Assembly (NCBI RefSeq): GCF_046254905.1
Contig: NZ_CP158016.1
Location: 3,534,001 to 3,598,000, forward strand
DNA length: 64,000 bases
Origin: Pseudaeromonas aegiceratis
Lineage (GTDB): Bacteria; Pseudomonadota; Gammaproteobacteria; Enterobacterales; Aeromonadaceae
Direction of reading: 5' to 3'
The notes under the pieces are model-generated. The model saw nothing but the letters and a program-made list of their open reading frames with translations, ran no database searches and was not told the origin of the DNA. This document shows, piece after piece, positions 49,159 through 61,144 of the stretch (positions are counted from its first letter, which is position 1; each line of letters begins with the position of its first letter). The translations under genes were made by a program, and so were the position numbers.

Positions 49159-50130
49159 ATGAAAAATGAACGCTGGATCCCCGTGCTGGCCACCCTGCTG
49201 GTACTGCTGCTGCTGTACGCCTTTGGTGTCAGCCAGTACCGCAACTTCGCCTCCACCCTGGTGCTGGGCAACCTGCTGACCGACAACGCCTTCGTCATCA
49301 TCGCCGGGGTGGGCATGACGCTGGTGATCCTCTCCGGCGGTATCGATCTGTCGGTGGGCTCCATGATCGCCTTCACCGGCGTACTCATCGCCCTGCTGGT
49401 GGGCCAGGCCGGCTGGCATCCCCTGGCGGCCATCGGCTTCGCCCTGCTGCTGGGCACCTGCATCGGCGCCATCATGGGCTACCTGATCGACGCCTTCGAG
49501 CTGCAGCCCTTCATCGTCACCCTGGCCTTGATGTTCCTGCTGCGGGGGCTGGCCTTCCTGCTGAGCCTGGAGTCGGTGCCCATCGATCACCCCTTCGTGG
49601 AGCAATTCGCCAACTTCCGCATCCCTTTGCCGGGCCGCGGCTGGCTCACCGCCTCCGCCCTGGTGATGCTGGTGGTGCTGCTGGCGGGCATGGTGCTGGC
49701 CCACTACACCCGCTTCGGCACCAACGTCTACGCCGTGGGGGGTGACAAGGGCTCCGCCGCCCTGCTGGGGGTGTCGGTGCGCGGCACGCTAGTAGGCGTC
49801 TACGCCTGTTCCGGCTTTACCAGCGCCCTGGCGGGGGTCATCTACACCCTCTACACCGCCTCGGGCTACCCGCTGGCCACCGTCGGGGTGGAGCTGGACG
49901 TGATCGCCGCCGTGGTGATCGGCGGCACCCTGCTCACCGGCGGGGTGGGCTTCATCTTCGGCACCCTACTGGGGGGCTTGATCCAGGGGGTCATCCAGAC
50001 GCTGATTGCCTTCGACGGCAGCCTCAACAGCTGGTGGACCAAGATCGTCATCGGCCTGCTGCTGTTCATCTTCATCGTGCTGCAACGGCTGCTGAGCCGC
50101 TCCTTCGGCTCCATGCTGAAGGCCGCCTAG
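49159..50130 (+). CDS. yjfF: sugar ABC transporter permease, YjfF-like
   Basis: A 323-residue CUT2 permease, second half of the galactofuranose-type channel. VGMTLVILSGGIDLSVGSMIAFTGVL and VYAVGGDKGSAALLGVSVRGTLVGVYACSGF mark the family. It lies ten bases after ytfT with AAGGAGG before the ATG. The end LLSRSFGSMLKAA matches the usual length. It is the last gene of the operon; the convergent LysR gene follows after 20 bases. Confidence 0.92.
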   Translation: MKNERWIPVLATLLVLLLLYAFGVSQYRNFASTLVLGNLLTDNAFVIIAGVGMTLVILSGGIDLSVGSMIAFTGVLIALLVGQAGWHPLAAIGFALLLGTCIGAIMGYLIDAFELQPFIVTLALMFLLRGLAFLLSLESVPIDHPFVEQFANFRIPLPGRGWLTASALVMLVVLLAGMVLAHYTRFGTNVYAVGGDKGSAALLGVSVRGTLVGVYACSGFTSALAGVIYTLYTASGYPLATVGVELDVIAAVVIGGTLLTGGVGFIFGTLLGGLIQGVIQTLIAFDGSLNSWWTKIVIGLLLFIFIVLQRLLSRSFGSMLKAA

Positions 50131-50150
50131 TGGCCCCTCAGCCTGGTCCG

Positions 50151-51050
50151 CTACAGGCTGGGCAAGGCCTCCCCCAGCAGGTAGTCCACCAGCAGGCGCA
50201 GGCGCAGCACCTGGGGGGCCCTGTCCCGGTAGAGCAGGTAGCAGGGCCTGGGCTGGCCCTGCCAGGGGGCCATCACGGGCACCACCTCGCCGCTGGCCAG
50301 CCAGGGGGCCATCAGGGAGCGGGACACCAGCCCCACCCCCAGACCAGACGCCACCGCCTGGGCGACGGTGGCCAGATCGTCCACCGCCAGCCGCACATTC
50401 TCCCCCGGCCGATACTCCAGCCGCTCCCCCGTCTCGGGCTGCCACAGGCGCCAGCGGGTCACCGGCTTGCCCACCACCAGCGGCACAGTCCCGAGCTGTT
50501 CCGGCGCCTGCAGGCTCGCCACCGCCGGGCTGTCATGCCGGGCAAACAGGCCCATGGGGATCTGCCCCAGGGGGCGGGCGATCCATTCGGCGATCTGCGG
50601 CTCCCCCACCCGGATGGCCAGATCCACCCCCTGGTCGCTGAGATCTATGTTGCTGTTGGAGAGGGTCAGGTCCACCTGGATATGGGGGTAGCGCAGCAGG
50701 AAGCGACCGAGGGCCGGCCCCAGCCAGGCTTGGGCCAGGTTGATGGGCGCCGCCACCCGGATGGGCCCCCGCGGCAGCTGGCGCTCGTCATCCAGTTCGC
50801 CGGAGATGGTGTTGAGCTCGGCAAACAGCGGGTCGCAGCGCGCCAGGTAGCGGCTGCCGGTGTCCGTGAGGCTGAGTCGATGGGCGTTGCGGTGCAGCAG
50901 CCGTAGCCCCAGCTGCTGCTCCAGCCGGGCCAGCCGGCGGCTCAGGGTGGAAACCGGCATGGCCAGCTGCGTCGCGGCGGCGGTTAGGCTGCCCTGGTGG
51001 GCCACCACCCAGAACAGCCGCAGATCGTCCAGGGAGTAGGGAGTTTTCAT
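50151..51050 (-). CDS. LysR-family regulator, divergent from a DMT exporter
   Basis: A 299-residue regulator. HTH: YSLDDLRLFWVVAHQGSLTAAATQLAMPVSTLSRRLARLEQQLGLRLLHR; the substrate domain begins GPIRVAAPINLAQ. It belongs to the AaeR/CrgA-like branch with DLAIRVGEP. The 90-bp gap to the divergent EamA gene at 51142 contains the direct repeat TTTATGGAA (51051-51059 and 51090-51098), which may be part of the operator. It probably controls that exporter. Confidence 0.86.
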   Translation of the reverse strand: MKTPYSLDDLRLFWVVAHQGSLTAAATQLAMPVSTLSRRLARLEQQLGLRLLHRNAHRLSLTDTGSRYLARCDPLFAELNTISGELDDERQLPRGPIRVAAPINLAQAWLGPALGRFLLRYPHIQVDLTLSNSNIDLSDQGVDLAIRVGEPQIAEWIARPLGQIPMGLFARHDSPAVASLQAPEQLGTVPLVVGKPVTRWRLWQPETGERLEYRPGENVRLAVDDLATVAQAVASGLGVGLVSRSLMAPWLASGEVVPVMAPWQGQPRPCYLLYRDRAPQVLRLRLLVDYLLGEALPSL

Positions 51051-51141
51051 TTATGGAACCTCATGTCCCGTTTTTGCCCGTTTAATCCATTTATGGAAGC
51101 AATACACTGGAGCTCATCCCCTAGCAAGCCCCGGAGGCTCC

Positions 51142-52062
51142 ATGAACCGCGCATCCCCCACCCTGCCGATCCTGCTGCTGCTGATCTGCGTCTTCTCCTG
51201 GGGCAGCGTCTTCCCCATCGCCAAACAGGTGCTGCTGGAGATGAGCGACCTGGCCCTGGCCATCTGGCGCTTCGTCATCGCCATCGTCTGCCTGGGCGCC
51301 TACCTGGGGCTGCGCCGTCTGAGCTGGCCCCGCCTGGCCCTCTGGCAATACGCCGTGGTGCTGCTGATCGGCGCCCTGGGGATCGGCGGCTTCAACCTGG
51401 CGCTGTTCGGCGGTCTGCGGCAGACCTCCGCCACCAACGGCGCCCTCATCATGGCCCTGAGCCCCCTCACCACCTCCCTGATCTCCAGCCTGCTGGGCAG
51501 CCACCGCCTGAGCCGGGTGCAATGGCTGGGCATGGTGCTGGGGCTGGCCGGGGTGCTGCTGGTGATCACCCAGGGCCACCCGGCCCAGCTGCTGCGGCTG
51601 CAGATCAACCACGGCGACCTGCTGGTGCTGCTGGCCATGCTCACCTGGTGCGGCTATACCCTGGCCTCCCAGGCGGTGGGCCGCTGGCTGCCCAGCCTGC
51701 CCCTGACCCTGCTCAGCATGCTGGCGGGGCTGGGCGCCCTGCTGCTCACCGGCCTGCTGCTGCCGGGCAGCCACCCCTGGCAGGGGCTGGGCCAGCTCTC
51801 CGGCGGCGCCCTCTTGGGGGTCTTCTACATAGGCCTGCTCTCCACCGTGCTGGGCTACCTGTTCTGGCTGCAGGGCATCCAGGCCCTGGGCGCCCCCAAG
51901 GCCTCCCTCTACTACAACCTGGTACCCGTGTTTGCCGCCCTGGTGGCCCTGGCCTTGGGTCAGCCCTTGAGTCAGATCCAGTTGGTAGGCATGCTGGTGG
52001 TGTTGCTGGGGCTCACCGCCCCCCTCTGGCTGCCCCGCTTGCGGCTGCCCCTGTTATCCTGA
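51142..52062 (+). CDS. EamA/DMT-family exporter
   Basis: A 306-residue inner-membrane protein with ten hydrophobic helices in two EamA repeats (CVFSWGSVFPIAKQVLLEMSDLALAIWRF; LLVLLAMLTWCGYTLASQAVGRWL). NGALIMALSPLTTSLISSLLG is typical of the group. It likely exports an amino acid or metabolite. The divergent LysR gene is the probable regulator. GGAGG lies before the ATG. The GFA-type gene follows 18 bases later and may be cotranscribed. Confidence 0.85.
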   Translation: MNRASPTLPILLLLICVFSWGSVFPIAKQVLLEMSDLALAIWRFVIAIVCLGAYLGLRRLSWPRLALWQYAVVLLIGALGIGGFNLALFGGLRQTSATNGALIMALSPLTTSLISSLLGSHRLSRVQWLGMVLGLAGVLLVITQGHPAQLLRLQINHGDLLVLLAMLTWCGYTLASQAVGRWLPSLPLTLLSMLAGLGALLLTGLLLPGSHPWQGLGQLSGGALLGVFYIGLLSTVLGYLFWLQGIQALGAPKASLYYNLVPVFAALVALALGQPLSQIQLVGMLVVLLGLTAPLWLPRLRLPLLS

Positions 52063-52080
52063 CTTGCCCAAGGAGACGTC

Positions 52081-52494
52081 ATGACCTACCCCATCGAAGC
52101 CCGCTGCCAGTGCGGCCAGGTCCACTACCGACTGCTGGCCGCCCCCCTCAAGGTGATGGCCTGCCACTGCCAGGCCTGCCAGACCCTCTCCTCCGCCCCC
52201 TTCAGCGTCACCGCCCTGGTGCGGGCCGAGGACATAGAGATCGAGGGCGAGCTGGCCCGCTGCCAGCGGGTGTCGGACAGCGGCAACCTCAACCTGGGCT
52301 TCTTCTGCCCCGGCTGCGGCGTGCGCATCTACCATCTGAACCCCCAGCAGCCGGAGATCATCAAGCTCAAGCTCAAGCCGGTGGGCCCGGCCGCCGCCCT
52401 GTTCGCCCCCCAGGCCCATATCTGGATCAGCGAAAAGCTGCCCTGGGTCAGTCTGCCGGACGGCGTGCCCTGCTTCGAGCGGCAGGCCCAATAG
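52081..52494 (+). CDS. GFA (CENP-V/glutathione-dependent formaldehyde-activating-like) protein
   Basis: A 137-residue zinc protein. Cysteines appear as ARCQCGQVHY, MACHCQACQTLSSAPFS and FFCPGCGVRIYHL, the GFA-domain zinc ligands. The prototype, Gfa, speeds glutathione-formaldehyde adduct formation, but most small members have no proven role. It lies 18 bases after the EamA exporter gene, possibly in one operon. Confidence 0.85.
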   Translation: MTYPIEARCQCGQVHYRLLAAPLKVMACHCQACQTLSSAPFSVTALVRAEDIEIEGELARCQRVSDSGNLNLGFFCPGCGVRIYHLNPQQPEIIKLKLKPVGPAAALFAPQAHIWISEKLPWVSLPDGVPCFERQAQ

Positions 52495-52527
52495 TCCCCG
52501 CCGGCCTGCACCGGTCGAACAAAGCAA

Positions 52528-52549
52528 AACGGCGCCAAAAGGCGCCGTT
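52528..52549. terminator. bidirectional terminator GFA / dps
   Basis: AACGGCGCC-AAAA-GGCGCCGTT between convergent genes. Confidence 0.7.
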
Positions 52550-52589
52550 AGTCTATGGTTGCCGATCTATCCCGACCGGCGACATCGTC

Positions 52590-53066
52590 TTATTCCAGCA
52601 AACTGCGCAGCATCCAGGCGGTCTTCTCATGCAGCTGAATGCGCTGGGTCAGCAGATCGGCGGTGGCCTCGTCCTGGGCGCCGTCCACCAGGGGGAACAG
52701 GGAGCGGGCGGTGCGTACCACAGCCTCCTGACCGGCCACCAGGTTGGCGATCATCTGCTGGGCCTTGGGGGCATCAGTGTCTTCGGGGATCACCGTCAGG
52801 CGGGCAAACGCCTGGTAGGTGCCCGGCGCCTTGGCCCCCAGGGAGCGGATGCGCTCGGCCACGGCATCCACCGCCAGGGCCAGCTCGTTGTACTGGGTCT
52901 CGAACATCAGGTGCAGGCTGTTGAACATGGGCCCGGTGACGTTCCAGTGGTAGTAGTGGGTCTTCAGATAGAGGGTGTAGGTGTCGGCCAACAGGCGGGA
53001 AAGCCCCTCGGCGATGGCCAGGCGCTCGCTTTCCGGGATACCGATATCGATGGGTTGCGTAGTCAT
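52590..53066 (-). CDS. dps: Dps-family ferritin-like DNA-protecting protein
   Basis: A 158-residue four-helix protein. The inter-subunit ferroxidase site is visible in LKTHYYHWNVTGPMFNSLHLMFETQYNELALAVDAVAERIRSLG. It stores iron and removes peroxide, and may coat DNA; it lacks an obvious Lys-rich N-terminal tail (MTTQPIDIGIPESER), so DNA binding may be weak. AGGAGG precedes the ATG. The upstream gap of about 96 bp to the LysR gene holds its promoter; no clear OxyR site was identified. Confidence 0.92.
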   Translation of the reverse strand: MTTQPIDIGIPESERLAIAEGLSRLLADTYTLYLKTHYYHWNVTGPMFNSLHLMFETQYNELALAVDAVAERIRSLGAKAPGTYQAFARLTVIPEDTDAPKAQQMIANLVAGQEAVVRTARSLFPLVDGAQDEATADLLTQRIQLHEKTAWMLRSLLE

Positions 53067-53162
53067 GGGATGTCCTCCTGGTTGAGTCTTAAAGCCACAG
53101 CAAATGTGCTGCCATTGAGATGAGCTTAGCCCCCACGTTTAATCCGGGAAAGTGAGAATAAC

Positions 53163-54107
53163 CTATCGTTCAATCGGTATTTTCGATTGCTTGACCAGCC
53201 ACTCCCGCAGCAGGCCCAGGAAGCGATCCCGGGGTCTGTGGCTGCGGGCGTGCCGCTTGCTGATGGCCACCACCCCCAGGCTGTAGTGATGCTGTTCCGG
53301 CAGCAGGGCCCGCAGCTGGCCGGCTGCCACCAGGGGCGCGGCATAGTGATCCGGCAGGAAGCCGATGTAGCCGCCGGAGAGCAATAACGCGGTGCGGCTC
53401 TCGTAGTAGTAGGCCTTGCCGAGGCGCTGGAAGCCCGCCAGCTGGCGGCTGATCTCCGGGTGCACCTGTAGCTCGGCGTGGGCCAGGCGGCAGCCGGGCA
53501 GGGCGGCAGCCAGCGCCGCCTCGTCGGCCTCGACAAACAGGGGGTGAGCGGCGCCGCAGTAGAGGTAGCAGAACTCCTCGTACAGCGGCAGGTAGTCCAG
53601 CCCCGCCAGCTCCCGGTGAAAGGGGATGATGCCGAGGTGGATCTCCTCGGCCAGCACCCGCCGCTCGATTTCCCCCATGGCTTCAATGTCCAGCGCCAGC
53701 CGTACCTGGGGCGCCTGCTGGACGAACTCCTGCATCACGGGCACCAGGGGGCAGCGGGGATCCAGCACCAGGGCGTCGCTGGTGAGGATGCGCAGCTCGC
53801 CCCCCAGTTGGACATGCAGGGCGTTCAGGCTGCTGCGAAAATCCTCCAGCTGCTCCAACAGCCGGTTCACCGCCTGATAGACCTGCTGTCCCTCTTCGCT
53901 GAGCACGAAACCGCTGCGGCCCCGCTGGCAGAGCTTGAGCCCCAGCCGCGACTCCAGGTTGGCCATGTGGATGCTGATGGTGGAGCGGCTGACGTTGAGC
54001 TCGGTCTCGGCGGCGGCGAAGCCGCCACACTCCACCACCGTCTTGAAGATCTTCAGCAGGCGCAGATCGAAATCGGCGATCTGGGCTATGGTGGGCGCCT
54101 TGGCCAT
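53163..54107 (-). CDS. LysR-family regulator, divergent from gabDT
   Basis: A 314-residue regulator. HTH: FDLRLLKIFKTVVECGGFAAAETELNVSRSTISIHMANLESRLGLKLCQRG, then the substrate domain (GELRILTSDALVLDPRCPL...). It is divergent from gabD across about 100 bp and is the likely regulator of GABA use. This differs from the MocR/GntR-type GabR known in other bacteria. Confidence 0.85.
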   Translation of the reverse strand: MAKAPTIAQIADFDLRLLKIFKTVVECGGFAAAETELNVSRSTISIHMANLESRLGLKLCQRGRSGFVLSEEGQQVYQAVNRLLEQLEDFRSSLNALHVQLGGELRILTSDALVLDPRCPLVPVMQEFVQQAPQVRLALDIEAMGEIERRVLAEEIHLGIIPFHRELAGLDYLPLYEEFCYLYCGAAHPLFVEADEAALAAALPGCRLAHAELQVHPEISRQLAGFQRLGKAYYYESRTALLLSGGYIGFLPDHYAAPLVAAGQLRALLPEQHHYSLGVVAISKRHARSHRPRDRFLGLLREWLVKQSKIPIER

Positions 54108-54207
54108 AGGTTGAGCCTTATCAAACTATGTATTGATACGCCGTAATCTATCATACAAAAAACCACGGCTACCATGGCCTCAATACGCTACCCCTGTCGA
54201 GGTGATG

Positions 54208-55659
54208 ATGACTGCTTCCCCCTATGCTGCCCTGCTGCGCCAACAGGCCTATATCGATGGTCGTTGGCTGGACGGCGCCGAAACCTTCGCAGTGACCAAC
54301 CCTGCCACCGGCACCTGTATCGCCCAGGTGCCGGACCTGGGCGCCGCCGACACCCAGGCGGCCATCGCTGCTGCCGAAGCCGCCCTGCCGGCCTGGCGCG
54401 CCCTGCCCGCCAAGCAACGCAGTGCCGTGCTGCGCCGCTGGTACGAACTCATCCTGGCCAATGCCGATGGCCTGGCGGCCCTGATGACCGCCGAGCAGGG
54501 CAAGCCCCTGGCGGAAGCCAAGGGCGAGGTGGGCTACGGCGCCAGCTTCGTGGAGTGGTTCGCCGAGGAGGCCAAGCGGGTCTACGGTGACACCATCCCC
54601 GCCCCCAGCGGTGACAAGCGGCTGCTGACCATCAAGCAACCCATCGGTGTGGTGGCGGCCATCACCCCCTGGAACTTCCCGGTGGCCATGATCACCCGCA
54701 AGGTGGCCCCGGCCCTGGCTGCCGGCTGCACAGTAGTGCTCAAGCCCTCCGACGAGACCCCCCTGTGCGCCCTGGCCCTCACCGCCTTGGCCGAACAGGC
54801 CGGTCTGCCTGCCGGGGTACTCAACGTCATCACCAGCCGTCAGGCCGCCGCCGTGGGCCAGGTGCTCACCGACAGCCCAGTGGTGCGCAAGCTGACCTTC
54901 ACCGGCAGCACCGGCGTCGGCAAGCGCCTGATGGCCCAGTGCGCCGGGACCGTCAAGAAGCTCTCCCTGGAGCTGGGTGGCAACGCCCCCTTCATCGTGT
55001 TTGACGACGCGGATCTGGACCTGGCCATCCAGGGCATACTGCTGGCCAAGTTCCGCAACGCCGGTCAGACCTGCATCTGCGCCAACCGCCTGCTGGTGCA
55101 AGAAGGCATACTGCCGGAGTTTGCCCGTCGGCTGGCCGACGCCATGGCCGCCTTCAATGTGGCCGACGGCGCCAGTGGCAACAGCCAGATCGGCCCCCTC
55201 ATCAACGCCGCGGCGGTGAGCAAGGTGCAGTCCCTGGTGGACGACGCCCTGGCCGCCGGCGCCCAGTGCCAGTTCCGCCACCCGCAACTGCCCGAGGCCG
55301 GCCACTTCAGCACCCCCACCCTGCTGACCGGCGTGACCCCGCAGATGCGCATCGCCAAGGAGGAGATCTTCGGCCCGGTGGCCAGCATCCTGGCCTTCAA
55401 GGACGAGGCCGAGGCCATCGCCCTGGCCAATGACACCCAGTCGGGCCTGGCCGCCTACCTCTACACCCGGGATCTGGGTTGCCTGTTCCGGGTGGCCGAG
55501 GCCCTGGAGTACGGCATGGTGGGCATCAATGACAGCGCCATCTCCAACGAGGTGGGGCCCTTCGGCGGCGTCAAGGAGTCCGGTCTCGGCCGGGAAGGCT
55601 CCAAGTACGGTATCGACGAGTTTCTTGAGGTGAAATACCTCTGCCTGGGCGGCCTCTAA
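54208..55659 (+). CDS. gabD: succinate-semialdehyde dehydrogenase (NADP-type)
   Basis: A 483-residue aldehyde dehydrogenase. The start LLRQQAYIDGRWLDGAETFAVTNPATG and TPWNFPVAMITRKVAPALAAGC are GabD-like; the catalytic Glu is in LELGGNAPFIVFDDADLD and the Cys in FRNAGQTCICANRLLVQ, with a neighbouring Cys two residues later as in redox-regulated GabD. It oxidises succinate semialdehyde to succinate. The ATG at 54208 fits the GAGG site better than the ATG at 54205. gabT follows after 43 bases. Confidence 0.93.
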   Translation: MTASPYAALLRQQAYIDGRWLDGAETFAVTNPATGTCIAQVPDLGAADTQAAIAAAEAALPAWRALPAKQRSAVLRRWYELILANADGLAALMTAEQGKPLAEAKGEVGYGASFVEWFAEEAKRVYGDTIPAPSGDKRLLTIKQPIGVVAAITPWNFPVAMITRKVAPALAAGCTVVLKPSDETPLCALALTALAEQAGLPAGVLNVITSRQAAAVGQVLTDSPVVRKLTFTGSTGVGKRLMAQCAGTVKKLSLELGGNAPFIVFDDADLDLAIQGILLAKFRNAGQTCICANRLLVQEGILPEFARRLADAMAAFNVADGASGNSQIGPLINAAAVSKVQSLVDDALAAGAQCQFRHPQLPEAGHFSTPTLLTGVTPQMRIAKEEIFGPVASILAFKDEAEAIALANDTQSGLAAYLYTRDLGCLFRVAEALEYGMVGINDSAISNEVGPFGGVKESGLGREGSKYGIDEFLEVKYLCLGGL

Positions 55660-55702
55660 GCCGCCTATTTCAAAGAATTAAAGGTTTATCAAGGAGTTGA
55701 AA

Positions 55703-56983
55703 ATGAGCAACGCACAATGGCAAGCCCGTAAGGAAAAGGTGTTCGCCCGTGGGCTGGCCAGCATGGCCCCGGTGTTTGTAGAGAAGGCGAAGAACGCCGA
55801 GCTGTGGGATCTGGACGGTAAGCGCTACATCGACTTCGCCGCCGGCATCGCCGTGGTCAACACCGGCCACCTGCATCCCAAGGTACAGGCCGCCGTGGCT
55901 GCCCAGATCGAGCAGTTCAGCCACACCTGCCTCACCGTCACCCCCTATACCCAGGCGGTAGAGTTGGCCGAAGGCCTGGTGGCCCGCGCCCCCTTCGCCG
56001 GCCCGGCCAAGGTCACCTTCGGTAACTCAGGTGCCGAAGCGGTGGAAAACGCCATCAAGATCGCCCGCGCCCACACCGGCCGCCCCGGCATCATCGCCTT
56101 CAACGGCGGCTTCCACGGTCGGACCAACCTGACCATGGGCCTCACCGGCAAGGTGAACCCCTACAAGGTGGGCTTCGGTCCCTTCCCCAGCGAGATCTAC
56201 CACCTGCCCTACCCCAACGAATACCTGGGGGTGAGCGAGGAGTCCGCCCTGACCGCCCTGGACGAGTTGTTCCATTGCGACATCGAGGCCTCCCGGGTGG
56301 CTGCCATCATCATAGAGCCCATCCAGGGGGAAGGCGGCTTCTACCCGGCGCCCGCCAGCTTCCTCAAGGCGCTGCGTGCCATCTGCGATCAACACGGCAT
56401 CGTCTTCATCTGTGACGAAATCCAGTCCGGCTTCGCCCGTACCGGCACCTTCTTCGCGGTGGAAAAGAGCGGTGTCGAACCGGACATCATCACCATGGCC
56501 AAGGGGCTGGGCGGCGGTTTCCCCATCTCCGGCGTACTGGGTCGCGCCGAGATCATGGATGCCGCCGTCCCCGGCGGGCTGGGCGGCACCTATGTGGCCT
56601 CGCCCATCGGCTGTGCCGCCGGTCTGGCGGTGCTCAAGGTGATCGAAGAAGAACAGCTGTGCCAGAAGGCCAGCCAGCTGGGTGACACCATTCAGGCACG
56701 GCTCAAGGCCCTGCAGGCCCGCTTCCCGGCCCTGATCGGCCAGGTGCGTGGTGTGGGCGCCATGGTGGCCATGGAGCTGATCGACGGTGGTGACCATGCC
56801 AAGGCCAACCCAACCCTGACCAAGGCGCTGGTACAGCAAGGCATGGAGGCCGGCATCATACTGCTCTCCTGCGGGGTGCGCGGTAACGTCATCCGTCTGC
56901 TGCCGGCCCTGACCATGGAACCCGCCATTCTGGACGAAGGCCTGGGCAAGCTCGAAGCCCTGTTCGCCAAGCTGGCCGGCTAA
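55703..56983 (+). CDS. gabT: 4-aminobutyrate aminotransferase
   Basis: A 426-residue class III PLP aminotransferase transferring the GABA amino group to 2-oxoglutarate and giving succinate semialdehyde, the GabD substrate. Seen: GIAVVNTGHLHPKVQAAV, TFGNSGAEAVENAIKIAR, GGFHGRTNLTMGLTGK, IFICDEIQ-type Asp (FICDEIQSGFARTG) and the PLP Lys in ITMAKGLGGGFPISG. AAGGAG lies before the ATG at 55703. A strong terminator follows. Confidence 0.95.
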   Translation: MSNAQWQARKEKVFARGLASMAPVFVEKAKNAELWDLDGKRYIDFAAGIAVVNTGHLHPKVQAAVAAQIEQFSHTCLTVTPYTQAVELAEGLVARAPFAGPAKVTFGNSGAEAVENAIKIARAHTGRPGIIAFNGGFHGRTNLTMGLTGKVNPYKVGFGPFPSEIYHLPYPNEYLGVSEESALTALDELFHCDIEASRVAAIIIEPIQGEGGFYPAPASFLKALRAICDQHGIVFICDEIQSGFARTGTFFAVEKSGVEPDIITMAKGLGGGFPISGVLGRAEIMDAAVPGGLGGTYVASPIGCAAGLAVLKVIEEEQLCQKASQLGDTIQARLKALQARFPALIGQVRGVGAMVAMELIDGGDHAKANPTLTKALVQQGMEAGIILLSCGVRGNVIRLLPALTMEPAILDEGLGKLEALFAKLAG

Positions 56984-57001
56984 CCCGACCTCATACATGA
57001 C

Positions 57002-57029
57002 AAAACCGGCGCCTTGGGCGCCGGTTTTT
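57002..57029 (+). terminator. rho-independent terminator after gabT
   Basis: AAAACCGGCGCC-TTG-GGCGCCGGTTTTT. Confidence 0.9.
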
Positions 57030-57102
57030 GTTTGAGGCACTGTCACCGGTGTCAGCCTGTGAGAGGGCAAGCCGACACCGGCAACAGTGCAAACGGGGTG
57101 AC

Positions 57103-57453
57103 TCAGGCCGTTTGTTGCAGTCGCTCCAGCCGGCGGAACAGCCGCATCAGGCGATCGCGGCAGCCGGGCTTGTTGCACTGGCCACAGCACAGACGCTGCA
57201 GCTCCTCCAGCGGCCGCCAGGTGTAGTCCCGGCAGGCGTGCTGCCAGTCGGCGTCCAGATCAGGGTCCGCGGCGGCGGTCAGCAGTTCCCGGCATCCGCG
57301 CTCATACAAGGTGAAGGCCTGCTCCTCGGCCAGCAGTGCCTGCTGACGCAGGTCTTCCAAGAAGCGCTCTATGCCCTCATCGGGGCGCCCCTGACCCAGG
57401 CGAACACGCCAGCCACGGGGCGCGATGCGGGATGCGGTAGATGTCATGTCCAT
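57103..57453 (-). CDS. small Cys-rich protein behind Fur-type boxes
   Basis: A 116-residue, probably cytoplasmic protein. After an Arg-rich start (MDMTSTASRIAPRGWRVRLG) comes a helical part (DEGIERFLEDLRQQALLAEEQAFTLYERGCRELL) and a Cys cluster LCCGQCNKPGCRDRL (four Cys in about ten residues), then a basic helix (LMRLFRRLERLQQ). No family is recognised with confidence. Two TGATAATCAT blocks upstream indicate Fur control, so an iron-related role is likely; the cluster could bind iron-sulfur or zinc. Confidence 0.65.
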   Translation of the reverse strand: MDMTSTASRIAPRGWRVRLGQGRPDEGIERFLEDLRQQALLAEEQAFTLYERGCRELLTAAADPDLDADWQHACRDYTWRPLEELQRLCCGQCNKPGCRDRLMRLFRRLERLQQTA

Positions 57454-57476
57454 CAGGGCCTAGCCTCCTTGGTATT

Positions 57477-57512
57477 AGATGATAATCATTTTTATTTGAT
57501 AATCATTCTCAA
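57477..57512 (-). promoter_or_regulatory. double Fur box
   Basis: TGATAATCAT occurs at 57480-57489 and 57498-57507, in a tract rich in GATAAT/ATCATT hexamers, immediately upstream of the Cys-rich gene. Confidence 0.75.
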
Positions 57513-57690
57513 TGCAAGCGCTATTTTCCTAGTCTCACGCCTGTCTCCCTAAGCGGTTAAACCCTAGGCCAATACATTGATGTATTCACCGTAACTTTGA
57601 GCCTATGGCTCAGCAGGAAACCTCAGCAGCAGATGGCCACGGTCACGACGAGGCAGAAACGCTGGAGGCCAGAGTTGGAAAGCGTGAAAA
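57513..57690. other. intergenic stretch before the rRNA terminator
   Basis: Nothing assignable except a short inverted repeat, AATACATTGATGTATT (57571-57586). Confidence 0.4.
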
Positions 57691-57724
57691 CAAAAAGCCC
57701 TTAAGCTGTAATAGCTTAAGGGCT
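57691..57724 (-). terminator. rRNA operon terminator
   Basis: On the minus strand AGCCCTTAAGCT-ATTAC-AGCTTAAGGGCT is followed by five T. The stem has 12 perfect pairs and lies just past tRNA-Asp. Confidence 0.9.
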
Positions 57725-57732
57725 CTGTTCAG

Positions 57733-57809
57733 TGGCGGAGTGGACGGGACTCGAACCCGCGACCCCCGGCGTGACAGGCCGGTATTCTAACCGACTGAAC
57801 TACCACTCC
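57733..57809 (-). tRNA. tRNA-Asp (GTC)
   Basis: 77 nt on the minus strand, starting GGAGTGGTAGTTCAGTCGG and ending in an encoded CCA. The anticodon loop CCTGTCACG gives GTC. T-loop GGTTCGAGTCC is canonical. It is the distal gene of the rRNA operon. Confidence 0.97.
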
Positions 57810-57864
57810 GCATGTCTTGCTGCGCTTCATTGGAGAACGGGTCTTGCTCTCCGCGCTAATTGGG

Positions 57865-57980
57865 TGCCTGGCGGTGTCCTACTCTCACATGGCGAATGCC
57901 ACACTACCATCGGCGCTACAGCGTTTCACTTCTGTGTTCGGCATGGGAACAGGTGGGTCCACTGCGCTATTGCCGCCAAG
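57865..57980 (-). rRNA. rrf: 5S ribosomal RNA
   Basis: On the minus strand it starts CTTGGCGGCAATAGCGCAGT and ends near GACACCGCCAGGCA. It contains GGACCCACCTGTTCCCATGC-type helix III/IV sequence and ATTCGCCATGTGAGAGTAGG. About 116 nt; boundaries to within a few bases. Confidence 0.95.
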
Positions 57981-58053
57981 CAAAATCATAATCTGAAAAG
58001 CTGAAATTCGTTCTAAGGCTACCGCTACAAGGTCTAAGACCCCTTGGGTGTTG

Positions 58054-60942
<2,889 letters not shown>

Positions 60943-61065
60943 CATACAACCCCAAGAAGTCTTTCGACTCTCGACGTCGCACACAAGGACTGTGTTACAA
61001 CTTTGTTTTCGCCAAGAAGTTCCAAGACACTTGTAACAGTATTTAGAACTTTTGAATCAGCTTTC

Positions 61066-61079
61066 CAGATTGTTAAAGA
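61066..61079 (-). promoter_or_regulatory. boxA-like antitermination element in the 16S-23S spacer
   Basis: The complement TGCTCTTTAACAATCTG is the spacer boxA used by the rRNA antitermination complex. Confidence 0.6.
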
Positions 61080-61144
61080 GCAGTTTTCACGAAGAAAACA
61101 GAGGTAAGAATTAGCTTCTTAGCTCTGCATTCTCAACGCATGAA

